Source: an uncultured Prevotella sp.
GTDB lineage: Bacteria > Bacteroidota > Bacteroidia > Bacteroidales > Bacteroidaceae
Assembly: GCA_934120735.1 (NCBI GenBank)
Contig: CAKOVA010000029.1
Span: 1-26,188 of the forward strand
DNA: 26,188 nucleotides
Direction of reading: 5' to 3'
This document shows, piece after piece, positions 1 to 6,412 of the stretch (positions are counted from its first letter, which is position 1; each line of letters begins with the position of its first letter). The notes below the pieces were generated by a model that had not been told where the DNA came from, did no database searches, and saw nothing but the letters and a program-made list of their open reading frames with translations. Made by a program: the position numbers and the translations under genes.

Positions 1-415
1 ATTCCGAAACACCACCTAATAGACTGTATTTCAATTAATTCAAAGAGCGATTAGTCCACTTTAACGGGACAGTAGTGCAGTGAGAGGACAAAGAAGTAAT
101 CGCTTAAACTATCAATGATGATTGAGAAACAATGTGTATTAACTCGAAATAGTCCACTTTTTGAATGAATATTGAACGTTTCTGATAGTCTTTGATTTCA
201 ATGCATTTGCCTATCGTTTCCGCTATCTCCCTGGCTTGGAATTACATCAACAGTGCTTTATTATGCATCGTCAGAGCTGATTGAATGGCCTATGTGTAGG
301 GGCTAATACCAAACCTTTAACACACTTTTTTATTTTCATTGCCTATCGTCTAACTGTTGATTGTCCTCCGTCACTCATTGCATTGCCATCAGTATTGAAT
401 TTAAGGCTGAAAAAG
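1..415. other. Non-coding stretch, no gene seen
   Basis: I find no convincing reading frame here on either strand and no tRNA-like cloverleaf. The word TAGTCCACTTT occurs twice (52-62 and 150-160), and TTGCCTATCG-like words occur near 207 and 339. This could be decayed repeat or mobile DNA, but nothing identifies a family. The stretch lies downstream of rpsA, beyond its terminator. Confidence 0.4.
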
Positions 416-460
416 ATTGAAATAAAAAGGGCTTGATTCCGTGTGAGGAATCAAGCCCTA
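416..460 (-). terminator. Intrinsic terminator of rpsA
   Basis: A perfect 12-bp stem (429-440 paired with 447-458, arm GGGCTTGATTCC) closes a 6-nt loop. Read on the minus strand it is followed directly by TTTTTATTT. It lies about 100 nt past the rpsA stop, so it would end the rpsA message. It is the strongest hairpin near the left edge. Confidence 0.85.
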
Positions 461-470
461 AGTTCTTATA

Positions 471-502
471 CTCAAATAAGTTTTTACGCTCAAATAAGTT
501 TT
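471..502. repeat. Short direct repeat downstream of rpsA
   Basis: CTCAAATAAGTTTT occurs exactly twice, at 471-484 and 489-502, a spacing of 18 bp. It lies in the rpsA 3' untranslated region, between the stop codon and the terminator. No function can be read from it; it may be a local slippage duplication. Confidence 0.5.
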
Positions 503-560
503 AGCGGACAGCAATTGAAAAATCTGCCCTTCTTATAAGGAGCGTGAGAAAAATACTCAA

Positions 561-2336
561 TTATTCTCCTTTTTCCATGTCTGCTTTCAACTTGGCAAGA
601 ACGTCCAAGTCACCAAGGCTTGTTCCAGCTGTCACATTGTTGATTTGTGGAATATCATTCGATTTCTTGGAGGTAGAGTGCTTGTGAGCTGGCTTCACGT
701 CATCTTTCACATCTTCGAAGGTACGGCTGTGTGAAAGGATGATACGCTTGGTCTCCTTAACAAACTCAATCACCTTGAACTCGAGTTCTTCACCCTGTTG
801 TGCTTGTGTTCCATCTTCCTTCACAAGATGCTTAGGTGTGGCAAAGCCTTCGCCACCTTCATTCAGTGTGATAACAGCACCCTTGTCCATCAATTCGGTA
901 ATCTTACCAGTATGTACTGATCCGGGTGTGTAGATGGTTTCGTATGTATCCCAAGGATTCTCTTCCAATTGCTTGTGACCGAGAGAGAGACGACGGTTCT
1001 CCTTGTCAATTTCGAGCACCACGACTTCGATGGCAGCACCTACTGTTGTAAACTCTGAAGGATGCTTTACCTTCTTAGTCCAAGAAAGGTCGCTGATATG
1101 AATCAAGCCGTCAACGCCTTCTTCAAGCTCAACGAAGATACCGAAGTTGGTGAAGTTACGAACTTTTGCTGTGTGCTTGCTGCCAACAGGATATTTCACT
1201 TCGATGTCCTCCCATGGATCGGCTTTCAGCTGCTTGATACCCAAGCTCATCTTACGGTCTTCACGATCCAATGTCAGGATAACAGCCTCAACCTCATCAC
1301 CTACATGCATGAAGTCTTGAGCTGAGCGCAGGTGCTGGCTCCAAGACATTTCGCTGACGTGAATCAGTCCTTCTACACCAGGAGCAATCTCTACGAAAGC
1401 ACCATAGTCGGCCATCACCACAACTTTACCCTTCACCTTGTCACCTACCTTGAGGTTTTCATCAAGTGCATCCCATGGATGTGGGGTCAACTGCTTCAAA
1501 CCGAGGGCGATACGCTTCTTCTCATCATCGAAGTCGAGAATAACCACGTTGATTTTCTCGTCCAGTGAAACCACTTCGTGTGGATCGCTTACGCGGCCCC
1601 ATGAAAGGTCTGTGATGTGTACCAATCCGTCCACACCGCCAAGGTCGACAAACACACCGTATGATGTGATGTTCTTGACTGTACCTTCAAGAATTTGGCC
1701 TTTCTCAAGTTTGCTGATAATTTCTTTCTTCTGTGCTTCCAACTCAGCCTCGATGAGCGCCTTGTGTGAAACAACAACGTTGCGGAATTCCTGGTTGATT
1801 TTCACTACCTTGAATTCCATGGTCTTGCCTACGAATACATCGTAGTCGCGTATAGGATGAACGTCAATCTGGCTTCCTGGCAAGAAAGCTTCGATACCAA
1901 ACACGTCAACAATCATACCGCCCTTCGTGCGGCTCTTGATGTAGCCCTGAATAATTTCATCGTTGTCGAGGGCTGAATTGATGCGGTCCCAACTCTTGGT
2001 AAGACGAGCTTTTTTGTGAGAAAGAACCAGCTGGCCTTTCTTGTCTTCCTGGTTTTCTACATAAACCTCAACCTTGTCACCTATTTTAAGGTCTGGGTTG
2101 TAGCGGAATTCTGAAGCAGGAATGATTCCATCGCTCTTGTAGCCAATGTCAACAATGACCTCTTTTTTGTCAAGGGCGATAACGGTTCCTTCTGTCACTT
2201 GGCGCTCACTAACCTTGTTCAAGGTTTCATCGTAAGCCTTTGCCAAGTCTTCTTTGTTGGCGTTTACGTTTGTACCATTTTCAAACTCATCCCAATTGAA
2301 GTCCTCTAATGGTTGAACGTTCTTTAAATCTGACAT
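561..2336 (-). CDS. rpsA: 30S ribosomal protein S1
   Basis: This 591-residue protein is ribosomal protein S1, which binds the mRNA leader and helps load it on the 30S subunit. Six S1 (OB-fold) repeats are visible, starting near residues 46, 127, 215, 299, 385 and 472. Repeats three to five have the best-conserved cores, for example GLVHITDLSW (237-246), GLIHVSEMSW (323-332) and GLIHISDLSW (410-419). The first 40 residues are acidic and the last 50 are charged and probably flexible. The length fits a six-repeat bacterial S1. The ATG at 2334-2336 is preceded by an A/T-rich leader without a Shine-Dalgarno site, as usual in Bacteroidota. The gene looks monocistronic, with its own promoter (2398-2426) and terminator (416-460). 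The identification is very secure. Confidence 0.97.
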   Translation of the reverse strand: MSDLKNVQPLEDFNWDEFENGTNVNANKEDLAKAYDETLNKVSERQVTEGTVIALDKKEVIVDIGYKSDGIIPASEFRYNPDLKIGDKVEVYVENQEDKKGQLVLSHKKARLTKSWDRINSALDNDEIIQGYIKSRTKGGMIVDVFGIEAFLPGSQIDVHPIRDYDVFVGKTMEFKVVKINQEFRNVVVSHKALIEAELEAQKKEIISKLEKGQILEGTVKNITSYGVFVDLGGVDGLVHITDLSWGRVSDPHEVVSLDEKINVVILDFDDEKKRIALGLKQLTPHPWDALDENLKVGDKVKGKVVVMADYGAFVEIAPGVEGLIHVSEMSWSQHLRSAQDFMHVGDEVEAVILTLDREDRKMSLGIKQLKADPWEDIEVKYPVGSKHTAKVRNFTNFGIFVELEEGVDGLIHISDLSWTKKVKHPSEFTTVGAAIEVVVLEIDKENRRLSLGHKQLEENPWDTYETIYTPGSVHTGKITELMDKGAVITLNEGGEGFATPKHLVKEDGTQAQQGEELEFKVIEFVKETKRIILSHSRTFEDVKDDVKPAHKHSTSKKSNDIPQINNVTAGTSLGDLDVLAKLKADMEKGE

Positions 2337-2397
2337 AAAATAATTAATGTTTAAAATTTAATAAAGTTAGACTTTATGTGAATAAATAAATCGGGTG

Positions 2398-2426
2398 CAA
2401 AATTACAACAATATAATGAGAATCAA
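2398..2426 (-). promoter_or_regulatory. Predicted rpsA promoter
   Basis: On the minus strand, TAATTTTG (2405 to 2398) matches the Bacteroidota -7 consensus TAnnTTTG. A TTG at 2426-2424 lies 18 nt upstream, slightly shorter than the usual 19-21 nt. The predicted start near 2391 leaves an A/T-rich leader of about 55 nt before the rpsA ATG. Confidence 0.6.
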
Positions 2427-2439
2427 CGGGTGTTGTTTG

Positions 2440-3170
2440 TAAAACATATCGATTATTACATTATTTTAACTAATCCGCAGGGTGTAGTGTATCCTATATA
2501 CGCATTTTAAGCCCTGCTATCTCATCCTGTGATTCCATCTCTTGACTATATGTATCCGCATTTGATTTGTGCAGCGAACTTGATACATAAAGCTATCATT
2601 AATGGCAACTTGTTGAAATATTGGACGATGCCAGACAATGATAACCATCTTTGTTAAAAAACCTTTTATCCGTTAAAATGATTCGTAATATTTTACAAAA
2701 TAAAATCGTGAAATAGACAAGAAAAACGTGATTTTTTAGGGTATCAAAGTCTCAAACTCATCATCACTTGCCTTATTTACATCGAATAGAGCGGCTATTC
2801 ACATGCATTTACCGCCTAAAGTACATGATTTCAGCTTGCAATTTACATGCTATAGAAGGCCTATTTTGCGCAAAAACAGGATTTTTCCACAAAATCTCAT
2901 TACTTCAGGAATATCTTTTCAATCCAAAAATCGCATAATTCATTAATAATCAAACTGGTATAAAAATCGCTTCATATTTCACATATTTTCAGCATCCGAA
3001 CAAGTTGGTGGAAAAAACGCCAAGCATTTGTGTTAAAAAGTTGTGGACACAAACAGATATTTCAGTGGGCAAAACAAGATTTGCTAAGGTGCGTAACGTT
3101 TTTACTACCATGATGCGAAGGTCAGAATGATTGAGATAACTGACAAATGATTCCTCTGAAAATTTCTACT
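2440..3170. other. Long non-coding region between hicB and rpsA
   Basis: About 730 bp of A/T-rich DNA without a credible gene on either strand. It separates two transcription units that both run leftward. It is not featureless: it holds the 22-bp array at 2754-2863, the palindrome TTTTGCGCAAAA at 2864-2875, and TTTTTCCACA at 2882-2891 with an inverted copy of the core, GTGGAAAAA, at 3008-3016. The composition resembles dispersed intergenic repeats of this group, but that is an impression and not a search result. Confidence 0.5.
2754..2863. repeat. Degenerate array with 22-bp period
   Basis: ACAT occurs at 2779, 2801, 2823 and 2845, exactly 22 bp apart. Each is preceded by related sequence: GCCTTATTT, CGGCTATTC, GCCTAAAGT and TTGCAATTT. 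The GCCTA-like words end at 2775, 2797, 2819 and 2863, keeping the same 22-bp register, with TTGCAA ending at 2841. The shared motif is about 14 bp, roughly gcctAttTACATg, and the remainder of each unit varies. A 22-bp period is close to two helical turns, so a protein would meet each copy on the same face of the DNA. A perfect 12-bp palindrome abuts the right end. Confidence 0.5.
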
Positions 3171-3174
3171 TACT

Positions 3175-3206
3175 GAAAAGCCGCCTACACTCACGTGCGG
3201 ACGGCT
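3175..3206 (-). terminator. Intrinsic terminator of hicAB
   Basis: Arms at 3179-3185 and 3199-3206 pair as AGCCG/CGGCT plus CC/GG with one bulged A. On the minus strand the stem is followed by TTTTC. It lies about 48 nt past the hicB stop, which fits the end of the operon. Confidence 0.65.
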
Positions 3207-3253
3207 CAAAGAGTTCATTTAAAATATTGAAGCACAAAGCATTCAATGGTTTA

Positions 3254-3658
3254 TCAATAGACCTTTGCCATTTCCATTTTTTTGGCAAGCGACTTGATGC
3301 CTTTCACAATTCTTTCCTTTCGTTCCTTGCTTGGTCTTCTAACACCAGTGGTGTATTGGCGCATGACCGCCGAGCTGATACCTATTTCTCTTGAAACGCC
3401 TGCGACATTGATAAAGTCGTAGTAGTTGAACAACGCCCCAATGTCAAAGGTGTATTCAATCTCGATGGGCGAAACTTCGATACCGTCCTCTTTCAAGTCT
3501 TCTTTGGTGTCGTTCCAGCCTTGGAGCATATCTGCAATGGCTGCATTTGCTGTATTGCCCTGTCCAAGCACACTGGCATTGACGTTTTTTACTTTCATGT
3601 AACAGGAGAAGTTTTTTTCACCCACTTCTCGCTCTACTCTTGCTATTACCTTTTCCAT
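3254..3658 (-). CDS. hicB: HicB-type antitoxin with C-terminal helix-turn-helix
   Basis: This 134-residue protein is the likely antitoxin partner of the HicA toxin encoded just upstream. In known systems HicB binds and masks HicA and represses the shared promoter. Residues 1-75 fit the HicB partial RNase H-like domain: a short basic start, a GQGNTANAAIADM helix and an acidic EDLKEDG segment. Residues 84-125 form a helix-turn-helix of the Cro/XRE type (VSREIGISSAVMRQYTTGVR). That supports the HicB subclass that binds DNA through a C-terminal HTH. The gene starts 93 bp after the hicA stop, a longer gap than usual for such pairs, and a hairpin lies in the gap. Family assignment rests on domain architecture and on the neighbouring hicA. 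Confidence 0.75.
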   Translation of the reverse strand: MEKVIARVEREVGEKNFSCYMKVKNVNASVLGQGNTANAAIADMLQGWNDTKEDLKEDGIEVSPIEIEYTFDIGALFNYYDFINVAGVSREIGISSAVMRQYTTGVRRPSKERKERIVKGIKSLAKKMEMAKVY

Positions 3659-3719
3659 GTCGTTAATCGTTTATTCATTAAAAAAGTTCAATCACACCCG
3701 TACCCATTCGAAGAAGATA

Positions 3720-3745
3720 TGCCGCCACCTATTGTGGATGGCGGC
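3720..3745 (-). other. Hairpin between hicA and hicB
   Basis: GCCGCC (3721-3726) pairs with GGCGGC (3740-3745), giving a GC-rich 6-7 bp stem in an otherwise A/T-rich gap. No U-run follows on the minus strand, so it is not a standard terminator. It could mark mRNA processing, stabilise one end, or tune the hicA:hicB ratio. Confidence 0.5.
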
Positions 3746-3751
3746 TCTCTT

Positions 3752-3937
3752 TTACTCGTTCAAAAGGTCATCAAGAATAGACCTTGCGGTATTTTCCTTG
3801 ATTTCCTTGCTCCCGTGCCTCGGTACGCTTGTTCTCGCCCCTGTCTTGGGGTTTATCCAAATGTCATGCGAAGCACCATGTCGTTTCAAAAGGCAACCCG
3901 CCTTCTTCAAAGCCCGAATTAGTTCAGAATGTTTCAT
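3752..3937 (-). CDS. hicA: HicA-type toxin (mRNA interferase)
   Basis: This 61-residue protein matches the HicA toxin family, small double-stranded-RNA-binding-fold ribonucleases that cleave mRNA when free of HicB. The family signature is clear: an amphipathic first helix, a GC-LLKRHGASHDIW strand-turn with the catalytic histidine at residue 24, PRHGSKEI at residues 39-46, and a closing helix ending in ILDDLLNE. Its length is typical (about 60 residues). It is the first gene of the operon, followed by hicB after 93 bp, the usual toxin-first HicAB order. A promoter lies 34-65 bp upstream of the start. The pair could stabilise this region or act in stress or phage defence; the sequence does not decide this. 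Confidence 0.85.
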   Translation of the reverse strand: MKHSELIRALKKAGCLLKRHGASHDIWINPKTGARTSVPRHGSKEIKENTARSILDDLLNE

Positions 3938-3970
3938 GATGTAAATGAACTCTTTGCCTTAACAGCAGTG

Positions 3971-4002
3971 CAAAGATAACAAAAATGTAATCATGCACCA
4001 AA
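3971..4002 (-). promoter_or_regulatory. Predicted hicA promoter
   Basis: On the minus strand, TTTG (4002-3999), a 20-nt spacer and TATCTTTG (3978-3971) match the Bacteroidota promoter consensus exactly. The predicted start lies about 25-30 nt upstream of the hicA ATG. The -7 box overlaps one arm of the inverted repeat at 3975-4025. Confidence 0.75.
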
Positions 4003-4025
4003 CTTTTGCTATCTTTTTTGTTATC
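3975..4025. promoter_or_regulatory. Inverted repeat around the hicA promoter, likely HicB operator
   Basis: GATAACAAAAA (3975-3985) and its exact reverse complement TTTTTGTTATC (4015-4025) flank the -33 box, and the left arm overlaps the -7 box. The centres are 40 bp apart, about four helical turns. HicB antitoxins with an HTH commonly repress at inverted repeats in this position, so an operator is the natural reading. Confidence 0.6.
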
Positions 4026-4202
4026 ATACTGTGCTTTTAACATTTCACAGATGATCGTTTCGTTTGTTCTAATTAATGCCAAATTCAATTATTAAATAAA
4101 AGAGCCTAGTTCAGACCAACGCATGGATGCCTTGCGCATAAACTTAAAAACTGGGTTGCATTTCGTTGTTCAATCATCCGAGTGAGTTAATGAGGCGGTT
4201 TG

Positions 4203-4233
4203 TTGGTGAGTTCTTTTGAAATTGTTATCTTTG
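4203..4233 (+). promoter_or_regulatory. Predicted promoter of the DUF389 gene
   Basis: TTG (4203-4205), a 20-nt spacer and TATCTTTG (4226-4233) match the consensus. A start near 4240 would give a leader of about 125 nt before the ATG at 4367. I see no recognised riboswitch in that leader. Nothing else is evident in the rest of the gap (4026-4202). Confidence 0.65.
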
Positions 4234-4366
4234 CAAAATCATAAACGAACCAGTGTGGGTGTGCATCTTATAGGATAAGAATGGGCGCTCCAAGTGTTCA
4301 ACACTTACAGAAATAACAGCACGTCACAAGATAGAATAACCTTGTAGTTGCGAAATATCATACAAA

Positions 4367-5722
4367 ATGGAAAAGATTTCGTTGAAGGCATATCTGAGGC
4401 AGTATTTCGATATGTCAGAGAATCGTGAGAAGGAAGAGGATGTTGTTGATGAAATAGCATCGGGCGTAACCTTTAAAGGAGCTAACCTTTGGATTCTAAT
4501 TTGTGCCGTGTTTATTGCTTCTTTAGGATTGAATATCAATTCAACGGCAGTCATCATCGGCGCCATGCTCATTTCACCACTGATGGGACCTATCTTAGGC
4601 ATGGGTTTAGCGGTAGGTATCGATGACTTGCCGCTGCTGAGACGGGCCGTTAAAAACTATATGGTGGCGACCATTATTGGTATCATCACAGCAACCGTTT
4701 ACTTTTTCTTAACACCTTTTCAGGGTGTACAATCAGAGTTGTTGGCGCGTACCGAGCCTACCATTTACGATGTGCTCATCGCCTTCTTTGGTGGTGCGGC
4801 AGGTATTGTCGCTGCCTCTATCAAAGACAAGGGTAACGTCATTCCTGGCGTGGCCATTGCCACTGCATTAATGCCTCCACTCTGTACGGCAGGATATGGT
4901 ATCGCTACGGGAAATTTGGCCTTTTTTGCTGGTGCTTCTTTATTATATTTTATCAACACCGTCTTCATTGCTGTGGCAACAACCTTCGGTGTTTTCTTGT
5001 TGCGTTTCAGACGCAAACACTTTGTAGACCCTCAACGTTGTAAATTTGTGCATCGTATGATTTTAGCCATTGCTATTTTAACGATGATTCCAGCAGGATA
5101 TATGACTGTACGAATGATGCGAACCAGCTTGTTTGACAAGCAGTTGAGTAACTTTGTTCAACATAATTTGAACTGGAAAGGAACACAAGTGGTATCGCAA
5201 CATCTATATGGAGACAGCGTATTGCAAATCGTTGCCTTAGGAAAAGAGATTACGCCAGAGCAAAAGAAGAAAGCGCAGAAGGAACTGAATGAGCATTCGC
5301 GGCTGAAACATCTGAAACTAACTGTTATACAGGGTACCGAATCCTCAGATATAGTACCAGAAAAAGGTACTCTTGTAGCCATCTCGAAAAATCGGGAACA
5401 AAGCGTCAAAGTACTTCAAGAGCAAGCTGTTGAAATCAAGAATTTACGAGAAAAATTGGGGAAAATTGATTCGTATTCACAACTGAGTGTGGATATGTTG
5501 AACGAGATGTTGGTGCTATACCCAGGTGTGCAATCGTTGGTGTTGTCTCCTGTTGTCGAAGCTAATTTGGATACCACAGCAAACGAGCCTTACCTTTTAG
5601 CCATCGCGCAATTTAAAGTGAAGAAGCCATTGACGAACCAACAGAACAATCAAATGCGCCAATGGATACAGAAGCGCACGAACGAAGAAAGTGTAAAGCT
5701 GGTGATTACCTATACCAAGTGA
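4367..5722 (+). CDS. DUF389 domain integral membrane protein
   Basis: This 451-residue protein belongs to the DUF389 (TIGR00341-type) family of membrane proteins, whose function is not established. The diagnostic segment is residues 47-84: a hydrophobic span containing LGLNINSTAVIIGAMLISP and then MGPILGMGLAVG. I read about seven membrane spans, near residues 41-58, 60-82, 98-117, 135-152, 160-180, 184-213 and 231-250. A soluble C-terminal domain of about 190 residues follows, with a coiled-coil-prone stretch around 340-375 (SVKVLQEQAVEIKNLREKLG). The start is preceded by a good promoter at 4203-4233. The gene converges on the secreted protein at 5790-6215 and has no operon partner. The family call is secure; the role is unknown. 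Confidence 0.88.
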   Translation: MEKISLKAYLRQYFDMSENREKEEDVVDEIASGVTFKGANLWILICAVFIASLGLNINSTAVIIGAMLISPLMGPILGMGLAVGIDDLPLLRRAVKNYMVATIIGIITATVYFFLTPFQGVQSELLARTEPTIYDVLIAFFGGAAGIVAASIKDKGNVIPGVAIATALMPPLCTAGYGIATGNLAFFAGASLLYFINTVFIAVATTFGVFLLRFRRKHFVDPQRCKFVHRMILAIAILTMIPAGYMTVRMMRTSLFDKQLSNFVQHNLNWKGTQVVSQHLYGDSVLQIVALGKEITPEQKKKAQKELNEHSRLKHLKLTVIQGTESSDIVPEKGTLVAISKNREQSVKVLQEQAVEIKNLREKLGKIDSYSQLSVDMLNEMLVLYPGVQSLVLSPVVEANLDTTANEPYLLAIAQFKVKKPLTNQQNNQMRQWIQKRTNEESVKLVITYTK

Positions 5723-5789
5723 TGAACATGGGGGCTGAAAGTGTTGAAATACAAAGAATTATAAATAAGCCCGGCCCCGTTGTAGGTAC

Positions 5790-6215
5790 CTATTCTTTCG
5801 GGATGAATACCAATGTTTTGGGCAGTTTTTTCCATTTTCTTTGACGTGCAATTTTCATGTTGCTGCCTTCCACTTGCTTCAACGTGTAGGTGTTGTCTTT
5901 GTTAAAGGTTAAAGTGGCCACCAGGTCTTCGCTACCATAGTCATTGGTAATTGCCAGTTGAGCCGTGTTTTTATGAATCTTGGCCGATGTAAACAACCAT
6001 TTTCGAGAATCGATGCTATCACCCATGAAGCCTGGAAGTTCACCAAAGATTTCCTGTCCAGGTACAGTAACGTTGTTCTCGTACAAATTCATTTTGATGT
6101 ATATTCTGTATTCCGCATTACCTATGACACCCTTGAAAGGCTGATTTTGCACGTTTTGTGCTGTCGCCAACAAGCTAAGAAAGCATAAAATAGGAAGAAA
6201 TAGGTACTTTTTCAT
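5790..6215 (-). CDS. Small secreted protein of unknown function
   Basis: I do not recognise a named family. The 141-residue product begins with a clear signal peptide (KK, then a hydrophobic core), with likely cleavage around ATAQ at residues 17-20. The mature part is about 120 residues and alternates short strands with turns, as in a small beta-sandwich or lipocalin-like fold. It ends in a basic segment (RQRKWKKLP). It contains no cysteine after the signal and no lipobox, so it should be periplasmic or secreted. A TAACTTTG -7 box lies upstream on the minus strand (6310-6303), but no good -33 box is present. It converges with the DUF389 gene and looks like a single-gene unit. Confidence 0.7.
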   Translation of the reverse strand: MKKYLFLPILCFLSLLATAQNVQNQPFKGVIGNAEYRIYIKMNLYENNVTVPGQEIFGELPGFMGDSIDSRKWLFTSAKIHKNTAQLAITNDYGSEDLVATLTFNKDNTYTLKQVEGSNMKIARQRKWKKLPKTLVFIPKE

Positions 6216-6361
6216 CTTTTGTTGATTTTAGTTGTGTATAGAAAGGCTCGGGTAGGGGCTGCGTTAGATGTCCCTAACTGGCCAATATGCTCCCAGTTAT
6301 TGCAAAGTTACTGCTTTATATCAATAAAACGCGTGTATTAAGAAAATTAAAGAACCTATCA

Positions 6362-6392
6362 TTTGGATTTCACCTTTTTTATATTATCTTTG
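6362..6392 (+). promoter_or_regulatory. Predicted glycogen operon promoter
   Basis: TTTG (6362-6365), a 19-nt spacer and TATCTTTG (6385-6392) are a full match to the Bacteroidota consensus. The predicted start is near 6399, only 5-15 nt before the candidate ATGs at 6404 and 6413. The promoter sits inside the longest possible reading frame, so it decides the start of the downstream gene. Confidence 0.8.
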
Positions 6393-6412
6393 CTCATCAT
6401 ATTATGATTCTT

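Noticed and set aside
1438..1845. 135-codon open frame on the plus strand
   Set aside because: Antisense to rpsA, serine/threonine-rich low-complexity product typical of a reversed coding strand.
2754..2863. CRISPR array
   Set aside because: The period is 22 bp with motifs of about 14 degenerate bases and no unique 30-bp spacers or cas genes.
3521..3922. 133-codon plus-strand frame over the hicAB region
   Set aside because: Antisense to hicA and hicB, both of which have clear family motifs; no promoter precedes it.
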